Shown here: piece by piece, positions 44,513-56,826 of the stretch
Layout of the letters: each line of letters begins with the position of its first letter
How positions within the stretch are numbered: position 1 is the first letter of the stretch
Assembly: GCA_905147135.1 (NCBI GenBank)
Contig: LR990041.1
Coordinates: 16,181,907 to 16,245,906 of the forward strand
Origin: Blastobasis lacticolella
Taxonomy: Eukaryota > Arthropoda > Insecta > Lepidoptera > Blastobasidae
DNA: 64,000 bases
Reading direction: 5' to 3'
Position numbers and translations under genes: made by a program
The notes under the pieces: model-generated
What the model saw: the letters and a program-made list of their open reading frames with translations, nothing else
What the model was told of the DNA's origin: nothing
The model's database searches: none

Positions 44513-45864
44513 TTATAATATAATAATAATATAATAAAACTTTTATTGTCAGACACAAGATCCATAAGGTACAAAAGAGATAATAAAGAAATAAAAACAA
44601 CAATATCTAATGTAACTTAACTTCTCACCACACACATACATTAACTAACATTAACACAAATATTAAATATATAGGTACAAATAAAATAACACATCTTCAC
44701 TTACACTAACCTAACCTTACCTACAATATTAAATTGCAGTAACTACTAAGCCGCTACTTGCAGCCAGCGCTTATGTATTCTTGATATAGGCGACCCTACA
44801 ATAATTCTATTGCTGCAACCATCACTCTGGACATCACTCTGGACATGAAGCCCGCAATGCGATGCCTATGGATGGCATTAAACGTGTTCAGTCTTGCCTC
44901 AGCAAACATTCCAGAGGCACTGCACCAAGGCTTTAGACCCATCAGGTGTCTGTATACGTTGTTGTACTGAACACGAATGCCGTCGTAAGACCGCTTTGTG
45001 TATTCAGTCCAGAGCTGACAGGTGTAGAATGATTGACAATACGTTCGAAATAACATATTCTTTACATCATCATATTTCAATAAACATTTATGCCCATTTA
45101 AAAAAATAAGCAAACTTAGTCACTAGCATAGTGCGAAGGGGGGCCTGATGACCTGAAATACAGGCTTTTTGCCTAGCTTAGGCATCAGTCTCCCACACTT
45201 ATTATATCTAAGAAATTAGCATAATGTGAATTGTGAATTACTGGAAGTAAATAAACGTTATATTATTATTATTATTATCATCGGCAGCTTTGAAGAACTT
45301 TCTAGCGATCATATTCCCACAAATAGATAAAGCTCTACGTTGCCGCTCGATGTCATCGTCATCACGTCTATTCGATGTGAGAATGTGACCCAGGTACCTG
45401 AATTTCTCGACTATCTTTACCGACTGTCCTCCAACATACACAGCAGGCACCATGGACGGACCCTTTCCCGACTTGAACATTACCATCTCCGTTTTCTTGG
45501 CATTATACACTAAACTATGGCGCCGCGCATATTCTTCACAAATCGTAATTAGCCTTTTCATACCTTTAATCGAGGGACTGAGCAGAACCATATCATCGGC
45601 ATAGCTCAAGTTGTTGACATATCTGTCACCCAACTTGAGCCCCACCGACGTTCTGCTCAGTTCCACGATCAGGTCATTTACGAACAGGTTAAACAAGTCG
45701 GGAGAGGTCAACCCACCTTGTCTTACACCACAGGTCAGCGCATAACTATCTGACTGCGCATCACCCCATCTGACATTATTGACCTGGTGCGCATACCAGT
45801 ATGCGACCAGATCAACAATCCCAGACGGTACATGGCTCTGCTTCCCAGATCCCATAGTCACCAA
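44513..45864 (-). pseudogene. LINE reverse transcriptase C-terminal half (minus), split by an insertion
   Basis: The upstream minus-strand frame (45283-45864) has HQVNNVRWGD, GVRQGGLTSPDLFNLFVND (motif B) and LSYADDMVLL (motif C, YADD), then NAKKTEMVMFKSG and EKFRYLGHIL. The second frame (44796-45060) continues with KNMLFRTYCQSFYTCQLW and MGLKPWCSASGMF. Motif A is absent, so the copy is 5'-truncated. About 170 bp of foreign DNA (45115-45282) separates the two. The 3' UTR ends near 44513 in TAT/ATA repeats. The clade is not decided. Confidence 0.75.
45115..45282 (+). mobile_element. Short plus-strand retroelement 3' end inserted in the minus LINE
   Basis: Between the two LINE frames the plus strand reads GGCCTGATGACCTGAAATAC, AGGCATCAGTCTCCCACAC, GTGAATTGTGAATTACTGG and then (ATT)n. 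The (ATT)n tail shows that it points to the right. It looks like the 3' UTR of a LINE or SINE, truncated at its 5' side. Confidence 0.5.
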
Positions 45865-46086
45865 GTCTTGTCAAGTCAAGATAAATCTTGGGAGAAATCG
45901 TGGGAACACCTCAAATATTATACGCATACATACTTATAGCGATTTCAGTATTTTCAGTGACATGTCCAGCATTTGCATTCTGAAAAGTATCATTTGGTGA
46001 AGTGGAGCTGATGATAAAGAATCACAGGCCACCGTAATACCTCAATATTGTTACTTCAGAACTCCGTCAGTTATTTAGTTAGTTAG

Positions 46087-46200
46087 GCGGGCAACGCATT
46101 GGTGACTCCCCTGGTGTTGCTGATGTCCATAGGCGGCGGTGACCACTTTCCATCAGGTGGCCCGCTTGCCTGTTTGTCTGCTGTGTAACAATAAAATAAA
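46087..46200 (+). repeat. LINE 3' tail module with A-rich tail
   Basis: GGGCAACGCATTGGTGACTCC, GGTGTTGCTGATGTCCATAGG and GTGACCACTTTCCATCAGG, ending in (AATAA)n. Same tail as 22436-22556. Confidence 0.7.
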
Positions 46201-46238
46201 ATAAAAACATACAACATAACATTATTTTTTAAGGTAGA

Positions 46239-46498
46239 ACACAATATGGACCGTACTTTTAAAACTACGATATTAACCAGCTCTAGGCCTAGCTCTATAC
46301 CAATAGTATAGAGCTAGGCTATAAGCTCTATTATAGACTAATTAATGCATATTAGTCCCAGCATTTAATTACACACAATATGGACCGTACTTTTAAAACT
46401 ACGATATTAACCAGTGGGTAACCAATAGTATAGAGCTAGGCTATAAGCTCTATTATAGACTAATTAATGCATATTAGTCCCAGCATTTAATTACACAC
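46239..46498 (+). repeat. Tandem duplication (134 + 126 bp) with a palindrome
   Basis: Unit 1 (46239-46372) and unit 2 (46373-46498) both run from ACACAATATGGACCGTAC to CCCAGCATTTAATTAC. They look identical apart from one block: in unit 1 GCCTAGCTCTATAC-CAATA-GTATAGAGCTAGGC forms a perfect 14-bp hairpin (46287-46319), while unit 2 has AGTGGGTAAC in place of its left arm. Confidence 0.9.
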
Positions 46499-46499
46499 G

Positions 46500-48740
46500 A
46501 ATGAACATGCAATTTTAAGCATGATTATGCGCATTAGTTTGGTTTACAAACTCAAATCAAAAAATTGCTTGTTACGTTAAAAAATGTATATTATTGATGC
46601 ATTTTCTGGACTCAGTGATGTCGGTCCGTTTGCCTGAAATTACTTACAATAATATGGCAAATTCTCACAGTGACAACGCACATGCAGTTCTGCATTTATG
46701 TTGCATGAAACCTAAGAAGAGCGTGAATCGTGACTTTTTGAGAATTGAACATTTTGGGAATTGGACACATTGAAATTAAGTACCTGATCGAAAAGCTCAT
46801 GTAGGCGTGAATTGATTCACCATTCATCATGACTGTTGCCATTCATCACCAAAGACGGTAGATTCTATATATATTTTTTCCCTAGTAAAACTTAGAGCAA
46901 ACCGAAATCGTCTGCGCGTCAAAAGTTGGCGCGCAGCAATGAAACCACGAGTAACTATTTCTAATTTGAGTTTTTCTATGCAGCATTGAGCAGCATTGAT
47001 GTCAACACGCGGTAGAATGTATACCCAACATAAGGTAAAATTACTCAAATACACTGTCGAACATAGCCCGAAATCACACTATAGGTAAACTAGTTCGATA
47101 GCCAAAGTTTCCAATTACAACTCCCGAATACCCAAGTTTGACAAGAGCGACAAAGCGGTTTAACCGGACCACTGCCAGTGGTTGAATAAGCGCTGCGATT
47201 TGTAATCTCGCCATTAGGGGAATGTATCGTGCTTGGCATCGCGCTAGGCCTCTCTTGAGCCAACAGATGGCATATGTTGGCCGAAGCGGCCAGGCAGCGG
47301 ACACACCGACTGGGAGGATGGGCGAGCTAATACCGGACAGTCTGGTATACTAGAACTAGTAAATCTACACAAAGATATTGTATGATTGAGCGTCATCAGG
47401 TTAGGATTTTGTATCTTTCGTATCAAAACATGACATCATGACATCATGAAAGATATAAGATCAATTAATGGTCAATGTTACATACGCAAAGCTTAAATAA
47501 GATAGTCATTAAATTATAAATAGGTACGCAATTATAAAATAAATTCATCATCTCATTTTCATTTGGAACTTTTAGTTCACCACGGTCTATTTTAATAAAT
47601 ACGAAAATTAAAGCAAATTTTTATCAAATTGTAGGCTATAAAGTCGTGGCCAGAGGGACAAATTTCCAGTTATCTCATAGGCAATTTAACATATATTTAT
47701 TTGATTCAATGTTTTCGAACACCACTTCAAGTGACTGAGTTCAAACACGGACTGTTTGGATATTAATGGCAGCAAAACGATGTTTCTGTTTTACAATTCG
47801 CGAGATCTCAAATCGTTGTCAGAGCCCCGCTTCAACGCTAGGTATGTTACTCGGTAAGCTCGTCCGCAATCCATTCAAAACGAAAGATCTGTCATATTTA
47901 TACAAAATTTATATTACTACCAGGCTAATGCGAGAATTAACATCCGTTGTATAATTGAATGGACTTAGAGTATATCCCGTTAACCTAATAAATATTCGGC
48001 GCTCCCCACCCGCCGAGCCAGTATGTCACCTAACTAGGAGAGAATAAAGAAGGGAGGGGAAGGGGTGGGGCAATTAGGACCGCAATTAGAGGACAGTGTG
48101 TTGCAGATTACGGCCCGCAGTCCCCACACAGATTCACGTTCTGGTGTCGGGAATAACAAAGCTTGCCAACTAACTATTAAGACGTTTGCGAACTCCGCGG
48201 CTAGCGCCCCCGGACGGTTTATAGCGTTTGAAATTACACTTGTATTTTTGTGTAAAATTGCCAGCCTCGTAATCTCGGGTTGGAGGGATCGCCTGGGACG
48301 GGTTAGGACGGTTTGCGGCTCGCGCCAAGGATCGCAAGGATGTGCCAGATTTAAATGTTGCTAAAATTTATATTCCAAGATTTGGACTGGAACGTGCGGT
48401 GTTCTGATGCTGGGTAATAAAATTTTGAATATAAAAGGTTTGTGTTCTTAACATTTTCATATTTTATTATTGTAACAGTGTTAAATTATATTTTTGGTTA
48501 ATCGTTATGTTTTGGTTTTCTCTTTGTAAACGTTCAAGACCTTTTTATAGCTAAGTTGTCGCTTATTTTATTTCATTTACACTTTGAGTTTGCAGTATTC
48601 TGTAAGGTACTTCCGCAGTCGGATACAATATGCGAATTATGTACCCTACGTACGATCTTTATTACATATGTTTCTGACCGTAACATTACAGTACATTTTT
48701 GAAGAGGCAGGCCTTATTAGTGAACGATTAAGGCCGATAA
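46500..48740. other. No gene recognised
   Basis: No supported coding region. 47420-47445 has short CATGACAT repeats. 47990-48360 is GC-richer without a convincing frame. Confidence 0.3.
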
Positions 48741-48746
48741 TAATGA

Positions 48747-48799
48747 ATTATGTTCCTTCTCCAAATTCATTTGTTATGAATTTGGAGAAGGAACATAAT
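48747..48799. repeat. Perfect 24-bp hairpin
   Basis: The arm ATTATGTTCCTTCTCCAAATTCAT (48747-48770, key core TTCCTTCTCCAAATTC) is exactly complementary to 48776-48799 with loop TTGTT. No mismatch in 24 bp suggests a recent origin or constraint. Confidence 0.9.
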
Positions 48800-49465
48800 C
48801 CTCCGAATTTTTTTGTAATTCGATGCAGGGCTCCGGCATCCAAAAAACCACTCTCAGCATTTATAATATGGTCGATAGTAAAAAAACAGGAAATTTTACA
48901 TGCATGCATATTGTGTACCTATATTGCAATTTATAGAGCACGCCTATTGGTCAGCGACGTGCGATCCGCAAATTGACAACACAATAGTGTCCATTCGATT
49001 TTACATGAAAGCCGCTTGAAAAACGCGCCGTTTGACTCAGTCAGACAGAATGTACCGTCGACAACACGTTTTAAATGCAAATATTCATGCATAACAGATA
49101 GATTTTAACATAAGTAAAGTACTTCTGTAATACAGTTACTTCTCGTACGCTCTGAGTTTGGCGGTGTTATTTATTTGTAGCTACAGTGTGATGCTATTTT
49201 AGTGCTTAACAGCACTAACCCATATGTACACCGTGATGGTTACAGCGCGATCTAAGACGAGAGGGAATAATTTTGTATTTTGTTCTATTTTAGCGGTAAA
49301 CTTAGCGCGAACGGTTATATGTACAGTAAATAGTTGGCCGTGTGGTGTCCGGCAGAGAATAGCACCAACCCGTTACACTCATGGCGACTAATGTTATCGA
49401 GACAAAAGATCTATAGTCTCCGTAAGGCTGGAAAATGGGCAGCAGCGTTTTCCATTATTATACTT
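48800..49465. other. No gene recognised
   Basis: AT-rich, short ORFs only. Confidence 0.3.
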
Positions 49466-49469
49466 ATAA

Positions 49470-49580
49470 TACTGCGGTCTCCAACCTGCCTTCCAAGCGT
49501 GATGATTATGGCAAAAACCTCGCCTTTCGTGGAAGAGGCCCTAAGTCCTGCAGTGGTCTGTTATAGGTTGTGATGATGAT
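49470..49580 (+). repeat. RTE-like LINE 3' fragment
   Basis: AAGAGGCCCTAAGTCCTGCAG then GTGGTCTGTTATAGGTTG and a short GATGATGATGA tail fit the RTE-type end, GAGGCC..CAGCAGTGG..GATGATGAT. Confidence 0.45.
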
Positions 49581-49947
49581 GAAATAGTATAGTTTTGAAA
49601 AACCTAAATTAAAAGGTAACAGTAACTCACCCATTTAGTTAAATAATAAATAAATAAATAATCACCAATAAATAGTTGCCTATATCTTTATGATATTATC
49701 GTATAGTGTCTACGTTATTGAAATAGGACTACATCGTTGTATCCGCTGAGTAAAAAGCACCAATCCCTTCCACTTACGCAGGTCGTAAAAAGCTATTTTT
49801 TAGGGCTCTGAGGGAAGAACGGAACAGGATATCTTTGTTAATCTCCGCAAAGAGATTTACAGATGTGAAACTCTGCGTGAAAGGCTGACTTGATTTTGAA
49901 TCATTATTCAAGTAAATTAATAGGTAAAGTTAATGTTGTGACAAAGT

Positions 49948-50095
49948 AATGACAACTAATAAGTATGTATTTAAAAAAAAGTATTTAAGTAGTATATCAG
50001 TTATCTAGCACCCATAGTACAAGCTTTGCTTAGTTTGGGGCTAGATGGCGCTGTGTGAATTTGTCCACGAATATTTATTTATTATTATTATTTAT
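49948..50095 (+). repeat. tRNA-SINE family A, 3' fragment
   Basis: AATAAGTATGTATTTAAAA, CTAGCACCCATAGTACAAGC, TAGATGGCGCTGTGTG and ATTTGTCCACGAATATT then (ATT)n match the end of the copy at 14424-14692. The head is missing. Confidence 0.75.
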
Positions 50096-51610
50096 AACCC
50101 CGCGCAGCCTTTTGTCGACTTTACCTTTACCTTTACCGTTACTTTTACCAACCAACAAATTTTATGCAACTGTTTCTCTTTACTTATCTAAATCATCGGT
50201 TTGGGGGCAAGGGGGATGAGTTTCTTTCTTTTTTATATCTTAGAGGGACACAAACGAGTAAGCAGGTGTCCTGATAATAAGTGTTCACCACCTACCCTTT
50301 ATGGTGTTAACAGAGGTAACAAATAACACGTTAATTCCCGCCACACTAAAAGGGTTACGATTTCGCTTATTGTAATAATTATAAATGCGAATGTTTGTAT
50401 TTATATTGCACCTCAAAATTTGTTAGATACCCTAAGGAAACATAACTCCACAATTCAAAAACGCGCGCGCCAAACGGACAGCGGAACCCAAAGCGCAGCA
50501 ACTTTCGAAAAAATATTATCCATTTTAATTTCCTTCTCTTTGCACTGTTTTGTGGCGAGTGCGCGGCAGGATTTTATTGAACGTGTTCCACACAGCCACT
50601 GCCCGGTTACATTTTACAGCACAAAACGCATTATGGCCACCGCAGACGACCGAATCGATCACCGATTTGTATACGATTTTTAATGTAATTAGTGAAGAGT
50701 CTGTGTACATATTTACCTATAATCTGTCCAGACTGACTTGTCTTATTTGGTTAAGGAAATTATGGAAATCAGTATTCGTTAAAATTCACATTCTATGTGT
50801 TTCATGTATAATTTAAGACATCTATACACAATGTACGTAGCGTGATTGATTATATTTTGATTATAGTGATTTTGGGTATTGTTTGTTCACCAAATAAGAC
50901 AAGTCAGTTTAAATAGATTTTTCTTTGTGCTCCGTGGCAAATAATACTTAATACTAATTTTCTTGGACAAATTCAAACGCCATTAAGCCCCAACGCAAAG
51001 TTTGTACCATGGGTGGTTCCTATTTACTTACTGATGACTACTTACTATAAATATATCAGGAAAGACGTACGACGGATGGAAAGATAGAGATCAGAAATAT
51101 TAGTCAGGATGATATCGTTAAAATAAAAGCTTATCAATATTATGCAACAGTCTCATTGCCATTCAACGAGAGTTAACAACAAAATAAGGTTACTCTTATA
51201 AGATGCAATCGGATTACATTCACGTTTACTATTGAAATTTTAAACTACAAATGGTACGTGCGATAGTTTCAAGATGTGTCCTCGCCTAGTGTCACGGTAT
51301 CCGTTCAGTAGATTCCATTTCCACTATATTTTTAAGTACCTATCCTAGAAATATTAGAAATTTTGTATGTATGTTTAGTACTCAATCACGCAAAAACGGC
51401 TCAATAGATGTGGCAGCAAATTTTACAATTTATACCCACGATTAATACAGGACAATGTTACGAAGTCCACGCTGACGAAGTAGCGAGCGAAAGCTAGTAA
51501 TTATATTGCTGCTACTACACCCATACCCGGAAAAAAACCAAAAGGTATCTCACACAGTAAATCACTTCAATTCTTGTCCGCCCGGGTATCGACTTTGCCT
51601 CTAAGAGGGA
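50096..51610. other. No gene recognised
   Basis: A (CTTTAC)n-like run occurs at 50118-50145. 51355-51500 resembles a dispersed repeat (ACGCTGACGAAGTAGCGAGCG). No supported ORF. Confidence 0.3.
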
Positions 51611-52218
51611 TTTTTTGGGGATCAATGCAGTCCGCGTCCGTAGGCGAAGCCCACTTTGGGCTTCATGACTCTCGTTACCCTACACGTGATCCCCGGGTAG
51701 TGCAAAATGGACAGCACTCTCTCCGGTGGTAGGCTTCGGCCGTGGCTGGTCACCACCCTCCAGGCGAACGCATCGTCAAGCGGCCCAGCCGTGTTTCGTT
51801 GTGATGTCTGGAGTAGCCGCTTAGGAGGATGGGTCTGGACAGTTGTGGTCGCTCTGCGTAACCGTCTTTTTTCTTGATGCTCACCACTCCCGTACCGGGT
51901 GCCTGGCTTCGGAGGGCAGCGGGATCCGAAGCACGGTGCCGCCGCTGGCCGACCGTAGATAGTTGGGGGCCCAAGTAGCTGGTAAGCCGCCAGTGAAAGG
52001 CTGCCCCGCCATCTTACGAAAAATCCCAGATTGCTCTACCTTGCCGGTTGGCGACCGGATGGGAGGGCCAGGTAGCCAATTTGGGGGGGTTCGGGCGTCC
52101 CCGCGGTCTCCGCGTCAGGCACCTTCCCGTGCGGTATTGGTGAGCATGTTTGCTGGTGGGCGGAGCACCACCTCGTCCAACTGCCATCCTCCTAAAACAA
52201 TCTTTTCACTCAAACTCA

Positions 52219-52952
52219 TGATCAGTAAAAAAAAGAGAAACGTTAAACAGTGGCTGCACTCCCTCCCATTCAAAGTGCACCTCACTAACATCCGAGGCCT
52301 GCACTCAAATCTCGATGCAGTCCACTACCACCTTGAAACTGAACAACCAGAGCTGCTGTTCCTCACCAAGACGCAGATCAGATGTCCGGCTGACGCGGCG
52401 TACCTCAGCTACCCAGGGTATACTCTCGAGCACAGGTTTGTACCTCGTGCCGGAGTCTGTGTCTACGCTCGCGAAGACATCTGCATTCGGCGTCTAAGGA
52501 GCTTTGAGGGGTCTAGTTTCTCTATTTTATGGTTGCTGGTGGATACAGGTCAAGAACAACTCCTGTATGCGTGCATTTACCGATCGCACAGCGGGGATCA
52601 GGAGACGACTCGCTTATGTGACCATCTCGTAGAAGTGGCGAATGAAGCGAGGGAACGTTACCTCGCGGCGCAGTTAGTCATTCTGGGGGATTTCAATGCC
52701 CACCACCAAGAGTGGCTTTTCCCATACCAGATGACGGATCATGCTGGGAGAGAGGCACGTAAACTAGCTCTGTCGCTAGATCTCACCCAGCTGGTAAGCT
52801 GTACCACGAGGGTACTTGATGTTGACTCCCATACCGCCAATTGCTTAGACCTTCTGCTGACAACTGATCCGGACAGGCACTCAGTATCGGTTTCTGCACC
52901 GCTGGGTACATCCGATCACTGTCTGGTGAAATCTGTATCCGTTTATTCCTGA
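52219..52952 (+). pseudogene. LINE copy B endonuclease
   Basis: ATG at 52219 (MISKKKRN) is the likely start; the open frame runs further upstream but through the leader. Motifs: NIRGLHSNLDAV, LLFLTKTQI, LGDFNAHHQEW and TSDHCLV (SDH). The second motif has Lys where the catalytic Glu is normally found and where copy A has Glu, so the endonuclease is probably dead. A TGA at 52950-52952 interrupts the frame; the next codons continue in the same frame. Confidence 0.85.
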
Positions 52953-54143
52953 CCCGAGCAAACCCCATGCAACCCCCGACGGGTGTGGCGATACAAGTCA
53001 GCAGATTGGGATGAGATGCGCCACTTCTTTTCATCCTATCCTTGGCGGGAGGCATGCTTCTCTTCGGGCGATCCGTCGAATTGTGCCGAAGCCGTTACCG
53101 CGGTTATACGGCAGGGTATGGAGTACTTTATTCCGTATTCTGACGTAGCGATGAACGGCAGGTCTCGTCCATGGTTTAGTGCTGAGTGTAGTCGCGCTGA
53201 AGTGCTGAAGCGGGCGGCATACTCTGCCTGGGCTGAGGCTCGAGCGCATATGTCTCCGGATACTCGCAAACTGAAGAGAGCCTTTAACCTCGCCGCCAAG
53301 TCTTGCAAAAGGACGCTACGCAAGGCTCGATTCGATCACATAAGCCGGATTGGCGCCAAACTGGCCTCTTACCCTCCTGGGAGTAAGGCGTTTTGGTCTT
53401 TGGCAAAAGCGGTCGAATCAAATTTCAGCCAGTCTTCGTTGCCTCCGTTGCTAAAACCAGACGGAACATTGGCCCATGCTGCTGAAGAGAAAGCAAATTT
53501 GCTTGTTTCTATTTTCGCGGCGAATTCGCGTTTGGATACTGCAGGAAAAACACCACCTATCTCACCCCGTGCTGACTGCGCTATGGCAGAGGTGCGAATA
53601 CATCAGAAAGAGATATTGAAAATCCTGCGGAGTCTGGACGTGAACAAGGCTAGTGGACCAGATGGTATACCAGCAATAGTCCTGCGTAGTTGTGCCCCCG
53701 AGCTGTCTCCTGTTCTCACGCGCCTGTATCGCCTCTCACTTGAGACTGGTATTGTACCTAAGTCGTGGAAGCTTGCCAATGTGCAGCCCGTGCCAAAAAA
53801 AGGCAGCCGTGCCGACCCATCCAATTATCGCCCTATTTCGGTCACTTCCATACTCTGTAAGATTATGGAACGTGCGCTGAACAATAAACTCCTTGCGCAT
53901 CTTGAAGGTAACGATCTCCTCAGCGATCACCAGTACGGATTTCGCCGTGGTCGGTCTACTGGGGACCTTCTGGTGTATGCCACACAATTATGGAGTGAGG
54001 CCATTGAGAGACATGGCGAGGCCCTTGCTGTGTCTCTTGATATTTCTAAGGCCTTTGACAGGGTTTGGCATGCTTGCCTTCTAAGCAAGCTTCCTTCATT
54101 TGGTATTCCTGTTGGCTTTTGCACCTGGATATCAGATTTTTAG
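52953..54143 (+). pseudogene. LINE copy B RT N-terminal half
   Basis: It continues in the endonuclease frame. Basic linker (KLKRAFNLAAKSCKRTLRKA), then RT motifs SGPDGIPAIVL, VQPVPKKGSRADPSNYRPIS, QYGFRRGRST and VSLDISKAFDRVWH (motif A). It ends at TAG 54141-54143, after which the same frame continues with RSIRVVIDGY and GVPQGSVLS (motif B). Confidence 0.85.
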
Positions 54144-55125
54144 AGTGAACGTTCAATCCGTGTAGTTATCGATGGCTACTCGTCTAATCTCCAGGCTATC
54201 GACGCGGGAGTTCCTCAGGGATCTGTACTGTCCGCGACTGTATGCAGATGACAGCACGGTAACGGATAGATATCTGTCAGAGGCAAAAGCCAACAGGGAC
54301 AATATTCAGTCTTGTCGAGAGGCCATGGTTGATCGTTTGGACATAGCTCTCAAGGCAGTTTCTGATTGGGGCGATGCCAATCTGGTGGCGTTCAACGCAA
54401 CCAAAACTCAGGCGTGTTTGTTTTCCGCCAAAAGGAGTCCATTCCATCTTACTCCAACTTTTCGGGATGTTCCTGTGGAAATTACCGACAACCTACAGCT
54501 TCTTGGTGTTGAGTTATCTTCAAATCTCAACTTCGGTCAGTACATCGAATCCAAGGCAAAGACTGCAGCAAAAAAACTTGGTATCCTCTCGAAGGTTAGG
54601 CGGTACTTCACTTCTAATCAGTTGTTTCAGTTATATCAAGCACAAGTGCGGTCCTGCATGGAGTACTGCTGCCACCTCTGGGATGGATCAGCTAAATATC
54701 AACTGGCGGCTTTGGATTCGGTGGAAAAACGTGCAAAGAAGATAATTTGTGACCCGCGGTTGATTAAGGCTAGGCTGCAGAGCCTCGAACATCGGCGTAG
54801 GGTTGCGCGTCTGTCGGTCTTCTACAGATTACATTTCGGAGAGTGTGCGAAGCAGCTGCACGACCTCATTCCGCCGGGCCCTTTCCGCCATCGGGAAACG
54901 CGATCCGGGCGAGCGCTTCATCCTTATGTCGTGGATCTTCCAGCCATCCGCACGAACCGCTTTGGCTCGACCTTTATAATGCGTACGGCTAAGGAATGGA
55001 ACGCTTTGCCTGCGGGTGTGTTCCCTGATCAATATAATCTGGATGCCTTTAAGGCTAGAGTGAATAGGCTGTTCCAAGACGGGCATGCTTCATCTTCGGC
55101 CGCATCGTCACTTACCAACAGGTGA
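54144..55125 (+). pseudogene. LINE copy B RT C-terminal half
   Basis: After GVPQGSVLS the sequence passes almost directly to YADDS (motif C) in another frame near 54235. About twenty residues that normally separate the two are missing, so the palm domain is broken. The frame then runs through NATKTQACLFSAKR, LGVELSSNLNFG, SKVRRYFTSNQLF, MEYCCHLWDG and [20 protein letters not shown] to TGA at 55123. The ATG at 54172 is out of the true frame and is not a start. Confidence 0.85.
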
Positions 55126-55289
55126 GATGGCGGTCAAATGCCCGACTTGTTTGTTATAAAAAAAAAAAAGAGTACGTGACATGTTGTTCACCGATCGCAG
55201 ACAAAATTTGAATTGAGTCAATGAGACACTCCCAATCATGGTCCAATTTTAGTAGTATTTTAAAGGTTCGTGTCTTATTCGTCTCTTTA

Positions 55290-55496
55290 GGCTGCGTCCA
55301 ACTCTTGCGAGTGCACCGCGAATATGCAGTTGCAGCAGCGCGGCGGTTCGTTCCTAGCGCGAGCTGTTGGCCCAACAGCGCGCGAGCGGCGCGTTGTATT
55401 TCACCGGAAGACGTGCATGCAGGCTGCTTGCGCGCAGCTCGCGAGCGGCGCGTGAACCGTTGTTCAACTGCGCATTCGTGAGATTTGGACGCACTC
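55290..55496. mobile_element. 207-bp GC-rich MITE
   Basis: It begins GGCTGCGTCCAACTCTTGCGA and ends with the complement of GAGTGCGTCCAAATCTCACGA, giving imperfect terminal inverted repeats of about 20 bp. The interior (GCGCGGCGG, GCGCGCGAGCGGCGCG, CGCGAGCGGCGCG) is strongly GC-rich and self-complementary. TA flanks both sides (55288-55289 and 55497-55498), consistent with a TA target. It lies 120 bp past the LINE tail. Confidence 0.7.
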
Positions 55497-55499
55497 TAA

Positions 55500-56826
55500 T
55501 ATTTTGTTTAATGTATCACTACTTAAAATCAAAATAAATAATAAATAAGTGACGTTTAATACACATAAACTTATAACACGATAGGTACATTCAAATATTA
55601 AAAAAAGAATCAGCTTCTACTTCTAACCCATGTACACAACATTTGCAGTTTCAAATTCCAAACTAAATATTAGATAAACCGAATTTTGTGAAATCGGTGC
55701 AAAACTTTAAATGTGAATGCAAAGCATAGATTTTCCTAACAACTATCGGGCGGAATAATATCGCTCATCTGCATTGAGCCTTACGAAGAAAAAATGCAAT
55801 CCTCTCGGTAAACAAACGAGTTGCGGCTTCGGGATCTGATATAACGTGGCGGGAGCAAGATTTAGATGTCCCGTTTTTAGAATGCGCTTCTTTTTTCTGT
55901 AACGAAATTAACCACGGATGGTGGTGAAATTATAATAATATTATGTTGAAATTATGAGCTTCTCTCTGTTGTTTGCGAAGTCTGAAAGTATGGCTTTTTA
56001 AATAGATAATGCTTTGTGTAGTGTAATGTAATGGAACTCCATTATTTTATCAAACACTTTATTTTAGACTAGTTCCAATATATTGTTTGTCGAATATGGT
56101 CGCAATTTAAAATAAAATTGTTAAACGTAACAATATAGGTAGATAGTGGAATTAGTGTAAACAAAAAAGTGTTTCACTTATAATATGACTTTTAAGTTTT
56201 CATTTATTAAGCTTTCTGTGAAAAGTTACAATTGTTTAGTTACCCTTCGAGATGGATATTTCATTGGCTTTTGCAAAATCTGACCACACTGTGGACATCA
56301 TTCATCTTTATTTTAAGACTTTATATGTATTTTCTTTCTCAACTACGAATGTCATATTACAAGCGTACTCGGCAAGTTTTGTGGCGCGAGTCTGACTGCC
56401 CCGTTTTCTTGGTCAGTTCTGGAGCATGGCCGCGAGAGGGTTAGATATTTTGCAACACCTGTACTAATTACTTGTTTACTTATTTTCCTTTGTTTTTGGG
56501 CTTGATCAAAGTTAGAGCTAGAAACAATGAATAAACCGCGTGTTTAAATAGAATGTAACCAGTCTCTTTATGCAAATATTTAAAAAGGTTGGTTTTATTA
56601 TGACTAGTTCGCTCGCCGCGACTTCGTTCGCGAGTAGTCCTACCCTTTAAACCTTCCTCTTGTATCGCTCTATCTATTGTAAACCTAAACCATAACAAGA
56701 TGCGAACTAGATTTCTTCTTTTTGACGAATTATCTAATGCCAATTTCTCTAGCGTTGAATATAACAATCATGCTACAATACACAAAACAACTGCTACCGT
56801 ACCGTATAGACCGACATTCCAATGAT
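55500..56826. other. No gene recognised; dispersed repeat at 56605-56700
   Basis: 56605-56700 shares motifs with 19075-19150 (ACTTCGTTCGCGAGTAG, AAACCTTCCTCTTGTATCGC). Otherwise AT-rich DNA with short ORFs only. Confidence 0.35.

Larger units (their letters stand above)
51617..55169 (+). mobile_element. CR1/Jockey-type LINE copy B, nearly full length
   Basis: It starts with GGGGATCAATGC exactly as copy A does. A GC-rich leader precedes a single long coding region (endonuclease plus RT), and the element ends with CAACAGGTGAGATGGCGG and A12 (55158-55169). There is no separate ORF1 with zinc knuckles, so either ORF1 is lost or this family lacks one. No clear target duplication was found. It is the reference used here to read copy A and the fragment at 15230-15570. 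Confidence 0.85.

Noticed and set aside
51610..55185. Target duplication for LINE copy B
   Set aside because: AAGAGGGA before and AAAGAGTA after the element are similar but not a convincing duplication.
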